In this document: piece after piece, positions 6,951-13,748 of the stretch
Numbering within the stretch: the first letter of the stretch is position 1
Layout: the number at the start of each line of letters is the position of its first letter
The notes under the pieces: generated by a model
Seen by the model: only the letters and a program-made list of their open reading frames with translations
Told to the model about the DNA's origin: nothing
Database searches by the model: none
Made by a program: the position numbers and the translations under genes
Origin: an uncultured Eisenbergiella sp.
GTDB taxonomy: Bacteria; Bacillota; Clostridia; Lachnospirales; Lachnospiraceae
Direction: 5' to 3'
Length of the DNA: 64,000 nucleotides
NCBI GenBank assembly: GCA_947627215.1
Contig: CANQVD010000002.1
Location: forward strand, 1-64,000

Positions 6951-8186
6951 ATGAAGAAAAATTCAAGAAAAGACAGCAAAGGCAGAGTTTTACAGAAAGG
7001 AGAGTACCAAAGAAAGTGTGACGGTATCTACGTCTACAAATACAAGGATTTCAATGAGAACTGGCAGGCGGTTTATGCGGGCGATTTGGTTGAGCTTCGA
7101 TTGAAGGAAAGGCAGTTGCTAAAGGATCAGTTAGACGGGCTTGATGTATATGCAGCAGGCAACGCAACGCTTAATTTCACATTTGAAAGGTATATGTCAA
7201 CCAAGTATAACCTGCGGGAAACTACGAAAGCAAACTATACATATATGTATAACCAGTTTGTGCGGGACGATTTTGGAAAGAGGAAGATTGCGGATATTAA
7301 ATACTCGGATGTGAAATTTTTCTATTATCATCTCCTGAATGACAGAAATTTGCAGATTAACACGTTGGATACCATACATACGGTTTTGCATCCAACCTTT
7401 TCGATGGCTGTGCGTGACGATATTATCAGAAAAAATCCCTCTGACGGGGTTATGGCTGAGATTAAGAAAAGCGGCTGGAAAAACAAAGGTGTGCGCCATG
7501 CTCTGACAGTAGAGCAGCAGAAAGCGTTTATGAATTACACGGCACTCAGCCCAGAGTATCACCACTGGCTGCCATTGTTTACTGTTTTGCTGGGGACAGG
7601 CTGTCGTGTTGGCGAGGTTGTCGGTCTTAGGTGGCAGGATGTAGATTTTAAGAACCGTTCTATCAGTGTCAATCATAGCATTTCATATTATACGAGGGCA
7701 AACGGAAAGACGGCATTTGGGGTATCGCTTCCAAAGACAGAGGCAGGAATCCGTATCATTCCAATGATGGATGCGGTTTATGATATTCTGAAGGAAGAAT
7801 ACAAAAGACAGCAGTTGGAAGGGTTTTGCACTTATGAATTGGAAGGCATGAGTGGTTTTATATTTTCTAACCGCTATGGCACTGTGCATAATACCCATTG
7901 TATCAATTCGGCTATTAACCGGATTAGCGAGAATTACAATGCAAAGGAAATTCTGGATGCAAAGAAAGAGCATAGGGAGCCAGTGATCATTCCGCATTTT
8001 TCGTGTCATCATTTGCGGCATACCTTTTGCTCAAGGCTTTGTGAGAATGAAACCAATGTAAAAGTGATTCAAGAGGTCATGGGTCATGCTAATATTGAAA
8101 CTACTCTGGATATATATGCAGAGGTAAATTATGCGAAGAAAAAAGAGGCATTAGAAAATCTATCGCAGAAGATTGATATTTTTTAA
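6951..8186 (+). CDS. int: Tyrosine-type site-specific recombinase (Tn916-like integrase)
   Basis: A 411-residue integrase. It has an N-terminal arm-binding segment with YVYKYKDF, a SAM-like core-binding domain (about 65-165) and a C-terminal catalytic domain. Catalytic residues are visible: the first arginine in GTGCRVGEV, HHLRHTF, GHANIETT and the nucleophile tyrosine in TLDIYAEV near residue 390. It would integrate and excise the element. AGAAAGGAGTAGAG lies before the ATG. It is the last gene of the element, which fits a right end just downstream. The insertion target is not obvious from the flanks. Confidence 0.93.
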   Translation: MKKNSRKDSKGRVLQKGEYQRKCDGIYVYKYKDFNENWQAVYAGDLVELRLKERQLLKDQLDGLDVYAAGNATLNFTFERYMSTKYNLRETTKANYTYMYNQFVRDDFGKRKIADIKYSDVKFFYYHLLNDRNLQINTLDTIHTVLHPTFSMAVRDDIIRKNPSDGVMAEIKKSGWKNKGVRHALTVEQQKAFMNYTALSPEYHHWLPLFTVLLGTGCRVGEVVGLRWQDVDFKNRSISVNHSISYYTRANGKTAFGVSLPKTEAGIRIIPMMDAVYDILKEEYKRQQLEGFCTYELEGMSGFIFSNRYGTVHNTHCINSAINRISENYNAKEILDAKKEHREPVIIPHFSCHHLRHTFCSRLCENETNVKVIQEVMGHANIETTLDIYAEVNYAKKKEALENLSQKIDIF

Positions 8187-8776
8187 CGGAAAGAGTCCCT
8201 TGTGGACTCGGAAATAGTAACATAAAAAAGCTGTTATTAACACAGAAGTAACACAAATTTGCTGGTGGGTGCTACCCGGGAATACCTATATGGTGGTTGT
8301 GGTAACATACGGAAAAAGCGTAATTTTCGGGTAATACCCGATAATACCCAACTACCTAACAGTATTCCCGACAATGAAAAGTATAGAGAAATAAAAAGGG
8401 AGAAAATGCCCGGAAATAAAGGAAATTTGATGGTTGTCCTGTTGCTGAGGGCAGAGATTTTAACTCACTTTTAACTCATTTCAACAGGATTTCAAAGAAA
8501 ATTGCCCCTGTCAGTGGCCGCTGGCAGGGGTTTTATTTATGTCTAAAGAAATCTATACATGACTTTCAGGATGGGCCTGCGTTTTTCCGGCTCGGGATAG
8601 TCAGCTTATCAGGTTCTTTTTTATTGTGCGGGGAATCCGGAAATGGATGCCCTGCTTTTTTATGCCTTTTCCGAAGGGCAGAAATCCGGTACAAGGGCTG
8701 GAATTTTGGTACAAATTTTTTCGCGGTCTGTGTCACAATGGAAGAAAGAGGAAGAATACACGAAAGGAGGAGACGC
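8187..8776. other. Right flank of the mobilizable element, no supported gene
   Basis: A GAGTCC/GGACTC hairpin (8193-8209) follows the integrase. Around 8270-8375 there are several CCCG and ATACCC units (GGGAATACC, GGGTAATACCC, ATAATACCC, TATTCCCG), possibly recombinase arm sites. A short direct repeat TTTTAACTCA occurs at about 8458 and 8469. The terminator at 8505 follows. A 71-codon frame across this region has no ribosome binding site. Confidence 0.4.
8505..8538 (+). terminator. Intrinsic terminator
   Basis: CCCCTGTCAG pairs with CTGGCAGGGG across a short loop and is followed by TTTTATTT. It ends transcription in the integrase direction and may coincide with the chromosomal flank of the element. 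Confidence 0.75.
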
Positions 8777-8875
8777 ATGACACCGGAAGCGGCCGAGCAA
8801 AGGCGGATCTATATGAGGCGCTGCAGGGAAAAGAACCGCGAACGCATTAACCGAAGACAACGGGAATGCCGGTGA
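8777..8875 (+). CDS. Short arginine-rich phage-like protein
   Basis: A 32-residue frame starts at an ATG preceded by AAAGGAGGAGACGC, an excellent ribosome binding site. The sequence (MTPEAAEQRRIYMRRC...) is highly basic and resembles the N-terminal part of small phage or mobile-element proteins that begin MTxEQ...YMRRWR. It is shorter than those relatives, so it may be truncated. Function is unknown. Confidence 0.45.
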   Translation: MTPEAAEQRRIYMRRCREKNRERINRRQRECR

Positions 8876-9134
8876 GGACAGGGAACGGATAAGCGCTTCC
8901 CGGGCGCCGCGTCTTGCTGGCTATACGTTTTACGGGATCAGCAGGGAACGTTACAGGGAATTGCGGGACGGATGCCGGAAGGGCGCATACAGCAGGGAAG
9001 TGCTTCTCAGTGCCTGTTCAGAAGTGCCGGAACTCGCGGAATACATTCTTCTATCCGTCCGGGAAGTCCTTTCATATGACGCGCTGGAGCGTCAATGGGA
9101 GCTGGGGAAGATCCGGCGAAATGTCAGATTGTAG
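8817..9134 (+). pseudogene. Remnant of a small phage-type protein
   Basis: A plus-strand frame opens at 8817, after a TGA, and runs to TAG at 9132. Its product has ordered protein-like composition (YTFYGISRERYRELRDG, then EVPELAEYILLSVREVLSYD, ending near WELGKI), reminiscent of small hypothetical proteins of Clostridia prophages. No ATG or GTG with a ribosome binding site is available before the conserved part, and the usual C-terminal tail appears cut. I regard it as a decayed gene. Another short remnant (EKHRERAREMMKKYHAEHG) follows around 9211-9280. Confidence 0.4.
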
Positions 9135-9350
9135 CAGAGAATACGGACGGGGGCATTTGCGCACATGTTCCGATTGCGTAGGTGAAGATAGCGCCGCGTG
9201 CTTTCAGAAATGAGAAACACAGGGAACGCGCAAGGGAAATGATGAAAAAATATCATGCGGAACATGGTGGACCACCATGAGAAACGGGGCGATTTTCGAT
9301 CTTGAGGCGGTCAAGACATAAATTATAGGGCAGAGAGACAAAACGCGAAA

Positions 9351-9491
9351 ATGGGCTTGTATATCTGCTGTACAAATAGTAATGGATATCTGCGCCAAAC
9401 ATTTTCAACAGAAAACTTGAGTCGAGAATATATGTGTCGAAAATTGGCGCTGGAAGCGTTGCGAAGAATGGGTCACTATGTTAAGATGTGA
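9351..9491 (+). CDS. Possible 46-residue protein of unknown function
   Basis: The frame starts at ATG 9351 and encodes MGLYICCTNS..., ending in an amphipathic helix LALEALRRMGHYVKM. There is no clear ribosome binding site, and the frame is open further upstream, so it may be the tail of a larger decayed gene. It lies just before the type I toxin gene. I do not recognise it. Confidence 0.25.
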   Translation: MGLYICCTNSNGYLRQTFSTENLSREYMCRKLALEALRRMGHYVKM

Positions 9492-9553
9492 ATAGGAACA
9501 ACCGTGTTGCAGGGTGGCGGACCTCTATTCTACATAGAATGGGGGTGATGCAG

Positions 9554-9640
9554 ATGAGACGTTTTGATTTTAAAGACCTTATGGCCTTCGGAATGTTCAT
9601 CTTGGCATTGCTGACATTCGTATTTGCGAATTTGAAGTAA
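9554..9640 (+). CDS. Holin-like type I toxin peptide
   Basis: A 28-residue peptide with a charged N-terminus (MRRFDFKD) and one hydrophobic helix (LMAFGMFILALLTFVFANLK), the pattern of Firmicutes holin-like toxins (Hol_Tox family, TxpA/Fst-type). Such peptides insert in the membrane and are kept silent by an antisense RNA. GGGGGTG at 9541-9547 is the ribosome binding site; the in-frame ATG at 9548 is too close to it, so 9554 is chosen. A palindrome ATTCTA-CA-TAGAAT (9527-9540) directly precedes it and may fold over the site. Convergent hairpins and a strong minus-strand promoter follow, completing the usual locus. Confidence 0.75.
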   Translation: MRRFDFKDLMAFGMFILALLTFVFANLK

Positions 9641-9654
9641 TGTTGTAAGCATAG

Positions 9655-9750
9655 AAAAACCACCCCAAAACTTTGACCGGTAGCAGGGTGGTAATTCTAT
9701 AAACCATGTTATGAGGTCAACCCACCTTGTGGGCGGTTGTTCCTCTTTGT
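9655..9750 (-). ncRNA. Predicted antisense antitoxin RNA
   Basis: A minus-strand promoter (9757-9785) would start an RNA near 9750. It would run back toward the toxin and end at the hairpin CCACCC (9660-9665)/GGGTGG (9686-9691), followed in the RNA by a U-run from the A-tract at 9655-9659. The RNA of about 95 bases is fully complementary to the 3' untranslated part of the toxin mRNA, as in TxpA/RatA-type loci. The toxin mRNA would end at CAACC/GGTTG near 9718-9746. Confidence 0.7.
9718..9746 (+). terminator. Terminator of the toxin mRNA
   Basis: CAACCCACC (9718-9726) and GGGCGGTTG (9731-9739) form a stem around TTGT with a two-base internal mismatch, followed by TTCCTCTTT. It lies in the overlap with the antitoxin RNA. 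Confidence 0.6.
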
Positions 9751-9756
9751 GTCTAT

Positions 9757-9785
9757 ACTATAGCATATCTGTGCGCTTGATTCAA
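9757..9785 (-). promoter_or_regulatory. Promoter of the antitoxin RNA
   Basis: On the minus strand, TTGAAT (9780-9785) and TATAGT (9757-9762) are separated by exactly 17 bases. It faces the toxin gene and no protein gene follows it, which fits constitutive antitoxin synthesis. Confidence 0.75.
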
Positions 9786-9902
9786 GCATTTTTCACGGAA
9801 AGATTACAAGGGTCTTTTTTGTGTTTAGGAGTGGTTTCGGTTGTGTTTAAAACAGTATTGGCCTATAATTATAAAAAAGTAATAGGAAGCTGGATATATC
9901 CG

Positions 9903-10707
9903 ATGATTTTGACAGAAGAGCAGAGGAGAGAGCGCGATCATCAGGAGGATCTGCAGAGGCTTCGGGGTTTCGGCCAATAGATGATGATTTTATGAGGTGC
10001 CTTTTTAAGGATAATATACCGTTAGTAGAGCTGGTATTGCGTATTATCACGAATAAAAAGGATCTGGTCATCACGGATTGTCAGACGCAAAAGGACGCAA
10101 AGCGGCTGGCAGGGGTCGTTCCATCTGCTTGGATGCATATGGGACGGACTCAACGGGAAAGAAATATGATCTGGAGATTCAGCGAGAGGATAGAGGAGCG
10201 GAGCCTCATCGGACGAGATATCATTCCAGTGTAATGGATATCGAGAATCTTAATGCCGGGGAGGACTTTAATGCCCTGCTGGATACTTACACGATTTTCA
10301 TAACGGAGAAGGGTTTCTTTGGAATGGGGACGCCTGTTTATCAGATCGAGCGTATAAACCTCGCAACGGGGAAGCCGTTTGAAGACGGAGAACATATTCT
10401 GTATGTGAATGGTGAGTACCGCGATGATTCGGACATAGGAAAGTTGCTGCATGATTTCAACTGCACGGATGCAGACGATATAAATTTTGAATTGATGGCG
10501 CAGCGGACCAGGTATTTAAAGGAAACCCCGAAAGGAGTGAGCGAAATGTGCAAAGTGATCGAGGAAATGAGAAAAGAAACTGCAGATCGGGTCCTGCTTC
10601 AGACCATGCGGAATATTATGGATACGTTGAAGCTGACGGCAGAACAGGCTTTGGATGCCATGAAAATTTCGGATGCGGACAGGGAAAAATATCTGGAACG
10701 CTTGTGA
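9903..10707 (+). pseudogene. PD-(D/E)XK nuclease family 'transposase' (Rpn-like), frameshifted
   Basis: Three frames together spell a protein of about 265 residues of the Rpn/PD-(D/E)XK transposase family common in Lachnospiraceae. Frame 1 gives ILTEEQRRERDHQEDLQRLRG and stops at 9978-9980. Frame 2 resumes with DDDFMRCLFKD and the helix ELVLRIITNKKDL. Frame 3, from about 10108, gives RSICLDAYGTDSTGKKYDLE with the nuclease core (D in LDAYG, ExQ in LEIQ), IIFITEKG-like strands and the C-terminal helices. One base appears lost near 9968, and there is an indel in a G-run near 10108. With two frameshifts the gene is inactive unless both are sequencing errors. The intact family promotes recA-independent recombination. 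Confidence 0.8.
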
Positions 10708-10766
10708 TTTCTGAACCAATTTTGAACTATTTCCTTTTAAAAGGCGGGGAGGAGCTATCAACTGTC

Positions 10767-10808
10767 CCGACGATGCGGACATTGGAGTGAGAAAGGCGGT
10801 AAAAGCAA
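10767..10808 (+). repeat. Imperfect direct repeat, left copy
   Basis: About three quarters of this 42-base stretch (core TGGAGTGAGAAA, then GTAAAA) matches 13101-13142 by eye. In one frame both copies encode a DAD-GVRK-VK peptide. The copies bracket the ATPase/nuclease cassette. Confidence 0.5.
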
Positions 10809-10875
10809 GAGCTTTAGCGGTTGAAACCGGAAAATTACGACCGATTTGCGACTAAGCAAAGGGGATATGCTGAAA

Positions 10876-10917
10876 AATGCGGCAGAGGATGACAACGTCT
10901 TTTGTCGCATTTATTTT
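10876..10917 (+). terminator. Probable intrinsic terminator
   Basis: AATGCGGCA (10876-10884) pairs with TGTCGCATT (10903-10911), including one G-U pair, and is followed by TATTTTT. It would end transcription through the frameshifted nuclease gene. Confidence 0.55.
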
Positions 10918-11064
10918 TACCTGTCTCATAATTGCAATATGTGGTTAGCTGTATGTGCAGGAATTTCGCAAGTACAATTATTTTAAATGTCCGCTACATA
11001 ATGGACATGGAGAGAAAATATCGCTTGACAGAAACAAAGTAACAGCCAGCAATTATTTTTGTAG

Positions 11065-11202
11065 AGAAATCTGTGTGAAGTGTGGTACAATAAAGAAAGC
11101 CGCAAAGAAAAGGTTACGGCTAAATTGAACGATATTCAAAACTTAATGCGGGAAATGAATCTGACAGCAGAACAGTATATGGAAATACTTGATGTTGTGT
11201 GA
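11065..11202 (+). pseudogene. C-terminal remnant of a second Rpn-like nuclease
   Basis: The frame following a TAG at 11062 encodes KLNDIQNLMREMNLTAEQYMEIL, then stops at 11200. This matches in style the C-terminal helices of the neighbouring pseudogene (MRNIMDTLKLTAEQALDAM). Nothing of the nuclease core remains. It suggests repeated insertion and decay of this family just before the ATPase gene. Confidence 0.5.
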
Positions 11203-11301
11203 AGTGACCGTAAGGAATTATGCGAGACTTTTTCGGGTTTGATAATGAAAAAAGCTGATGCAGAGTTTATAATAAACAAAATGATGGCTAGAGGTGGAAA
11301 G

Positions 11302-12639
11302 ATGCATAGAATAATTATAAAAAAACTTGGGCCAATAGAACATTGCGAAATGGATTGTTCCCAGTTTATGACATTGACTGGATTTCAGGCATCTGGGAAA
11401 AGTACAATAGCAAAGGCAATTTATTATTTCAGGACAATAAAAGATGATATTATAGAACTCGCCAGAACACAGGCATATAATAGGGTTCCTGTAGGCGGAT
11501 TTACGACGGAATTTGATGTTGTATATGGAACCAGCTTAAGGAAAGGGCTGGAGAATTATTTAAGGGAAAAATTTTTGAGGACGTTTGGCTCTTCTTGGGG
11601 AATGTCAAATGAAATGTGTATAGAATATTATTTTACAACTACATGTTTTGTAAGGGTTTCCTTGACAGAGGATACTAAGTTTTCTTCACCTAACTATATT
11701 TGGATAACGCTCAGCGAGGATTTAATAAAATTTCTGAGAGAAAAGGATAATTGTTTCACGGTTACACCATTAGGGGTATCTGATGAGGATATAAAAAAAT
11801 TAAGAACAGAATTGTGTAAAATATTTGATGACGATTGTTCTGTTGTGTATATTCCCGCAGGACGGAGTATGATAACTTTATTATCACAGCAATTTGGCTA
11901 TATTTACGCAACCATGGATGATATGCAGAAACGCTCTCTCGACTACTGTACAAAGAATTATTTAGAACGGATATTGCGAATAAAGTCAGAATTTACAGAA
12001 GGACTTCAGGGATTGGCGGCGTATTATAGGGATAAAACCGTTTTATCTTCAAAGTTGGTACAACAAGCATTAAACCTGATAGAAAAAATACTGCGAGGCA
12101 CATATCGCTACAGTAATGGAGAAGAACAGATAGTCCTTGAGAATGGGAAATATGTTAAAATTAATTTTGCATCTTCCGGTCAACAGGAATGTGTCTGGAT
12201 TCTGAACCTGTTATTTTTTTATCTGCTGCAGCAGACGCCGATCCTGTTTATTATTGAAGAACCGGAATCGCATTTGTTCCCAGAATCACAAAAGTATATT
12301 ACAGAACTAATTGCTTTAGTAAGTAATAGGAATCACTCAGTGGTGTTGACAACCCATAGTCCGTATGTCCTAGGAACTTTGAATAACTTATTGTATGCGC
12401 ATGCCATTCCGAAAGAATACTCAAAAGAGGCTGATGAAATTATACCAAATTCAATTTGGCTGGATGACAGAAGTTTTGATTCATGGTTTGTTAAAAATGG
12501 AACAGCCGAAAATTGTATGGATCCAGAAGTGCGCATGATTCAAAATGAAAGGATTGATGAAATTTCAAAGGTAATAAATACCGAATTTGATGAACTTTTA
12601 AATTTACAGGAAACGGATGAAGAAGGTGCAGATTTATAA
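11302..12639 (+). CDS. AAA family ATPase (AAA_15/AAA_21, OLD-like without TOPRIM)
   Basis: A 445-residue ABC/SMC-type ATPase. It has Walker A GFQASGKST (about residues 27-35), a signature-like ASSGQQE (about 290-297), Walker B LFIIEEPESHLFP (about 313-325) and the switch histidine in TTHSPYVLG (about 350). No TOPRIM domain follows, unlike OLD nucleases. The frame extends to TTG 11239, but GAGGTGG before ATG 11302 and the typical opening (I-I-K-K-LGPI) support that start. Its stop overlaps the start of the next gene (TAATG), so the pair is translationally coupled. ATPases of this type energise defence systems such as PARIS, Septu and Gabija; a defence role here is inferred from architecture and island context. 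Confidence 0.85.
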   Translation: MHRIIIKKLGPIEHCEMDCSQFMTLTGFQASGKSTIAKAIYYFRTIKDDIIELARTQAYNRVPVGGFTTEFDVVYGTSLRKGLENYLREKFLRTFGSSWGMSNEMCIEYYFTTTCFVRVSLTEDTKFSSPNYIWITLSEDLIKFLREKDNCFTVTPLGVSDEDIKKLRTELCKIFDDDCSVVYIPAGRSMITLLSQQFGYIYATMDDMQKRSLDYCTKNYLERILRIKSEFTEGLQGLAAYYRDKTVLSSKLVQQALNLIEKILRGTYRYSNGEEQIVLENGKYVKINFASSGQQECVWILNLLFFYLLQQTPILFIIEEPESHLFPESQKYITELIALVSNRNHSVVLTTHSPYVLGTLNNLLYAHAIPKEYSKEADEIIPNSIWLDDRSFDSWFVKNGTAENCMDPEVRMIQNERIDEISKVINTEFDELLNLQETDEEGADL

Positions 12640-13061
12640 TGCCATTAATAGGGTTTGAGTCCATATGCAGTAGGGATGCAGCACAGATTGTATCAAGAGA
12701 TAAAGGGAATCCGCAGTATCACAAGGGAATTAATAACGGAAGGGTGTATGTTTCTCATTATAAAGTAGATGGAGTTGTCATTAAAAACGGGAATAGGTGT
12801 GATTACCTGTTAATGAATGAAGTGGCTCGAACAGCATATTTGATCGAATTAAAAGGTTCTGATTTGGTAAAAGCTGCAAAGCAATTAGAAGCAACGGAAA
12901 AGGTCTTGCTTCAGCAGCTTGCTGGTTATAGCTTACAATATCGAATCGTAGCTAATAAATGCAGGACTCAGGAAATTCGTTCCTCCGAGTATAGAAAGTA
13001 TCAACTTCGCTGGAAGAAAAAATTGATGCTGAAAACAGGATATATAGAAGAAGATATATAA
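12639..13061 (+). CDS. Small protein with PD-(D/E)XK-like motif, ATPase partner
   Basis: A 140-residue protein coupled to the ATPase by a one-base overlap. Residues 52-85 show a restriction-endonuclease-like core: D55 in RCDYLL, then E70 and K72 in YLIELKGSD, followed by a helix with AAKQLEAT. That D-x14-E-x-K arrangement is the PD-(D/E)XK pattern and suggests a metal-dependent nuclease. The C-terminus is strongly basic (KYQLRWKKKLMLK). I do not recognise a named family. Catalytic activity and the identity of the target are inference. Confidence 0.7.
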   Translation: MPLIGFESICSRDAAQIVSRDKGNPQYHKGINNGRVYVSHYKVDGVVIKNGNRCDYLLMNEVARTAYLIELKGSDLVKAAKQLEATEKVLLQQLAGYSLQYRIVANKCRTQEIRSSEYRKYQLRWKKKLMLKTGYIEEDI

Positions 13062-13100
13062 GCAGTTTGTAGAGTTATGTTAAACTATGTTCTATGCCTT

Positions 13101-13142
13101 CCGCTGATGCAGACGCTGGAGTGAGAAAATCAGTAAAAACAA
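13101..13142 (+). repeat. Imperfect direct repeat, right copy
   Basis: Partner of 10767-10808: CTGGAGTGAGAAAA followed by CAGTAAAAACAA. It begins 40 bases after the small nuclease gene, so the two copies flank the cassette. They could be traces of the event that brought it in or of duplicated Rpn-type gene tails. Confidence 0.5.
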
Positions 13143-13148
13143 TGAATT

Positions 13149-13607
13149 ATGGGTTTGTTAATCTTGGGCCTCTCCCTTTTCTATGGTAAAAGTATTTTTG
13201 CTGCAAATGAGTATGTTGAATTTATCGGGACGAATGCGGATGATTACGAAAGTTATATTGTAGATTTATCATTCTTTTGGACACCCATGCCATTCGGCAA
13301 CGGTAAGAAAATCCCCTGCCATTTTTATGGTAAAATATTTCATCTCATAAATATCAGCAATTCCTCTAATCGTGATCAGGGGAGGAACAGTTCCGTAAGT
13401 AATGCGACTAAAGAGTGCCAAAGAGAGCTTGGTTTGTCAGACGATGAGTCATTGTTGCTGAAAGTGATTCATGAAAGGAATACCATTACTCAAAAACGGA
13501 AGCTGTATTCGGTTTGCAATCAGGCAAAGAAAATAGGCAGAAAAATACAGGAGGCTTGGAGAATGAAAAAGAACTCGGGGGAAAATGGATCCGGGCGGCA
13601 GCCGTAG
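13149..13607 (+). CDS. Uncharacterised open reading frame, possibly a remnant
   Basis: A 152-codon frame starts with a hydrophobic stretch (MGLLILGLSLFYG) that could mimic a signal peptide but lacks the usual basic residues. The middle (YVEFIGTNADDYESYIVDL) and the end (KECQRELGLSDDESLLLKVIHERNTI) look protein-like but match no family I know. There is no ribosome binding site at the ATG, and the right copy of the direct repeat lies across the 5' side. It may be a decayed gene fused from two fragments. Low confidence. Confidence 0.3.
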   Translation: MGLLILGLSLFYGKSIFAANEYVEFIGTNADDYESYIVDLSFFWTPMPFGNGKKIPCHFYGKIFHLINISNSSNRDQGRNSSVSNATKECQRELGLSDDESLLLKVIHERNTITQKRKLYSVCNQAKKIGRKIQEAWRMKKNSGENGSGRQP

Positions 13608-13748
13608 CATCCGTCAGGCGTCAAATAGAAAGTATGTATATAGAATTTGAAGGTGAATAAATTTTACTGAAGAGTTTCTGGCCCTGGCCGTTATGGTAGA
13701 GAAGTTGTATTTATAGTTCCTGTTTCAAACTCTTATTATGGGGGAAGT

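Noticed and set aside
8259-8474. 71-codon plus-strand frame after the integrase
   Set aside because: No ribosome binding site, and it overlaps repeated ATACCC units; probably non-coding element end.
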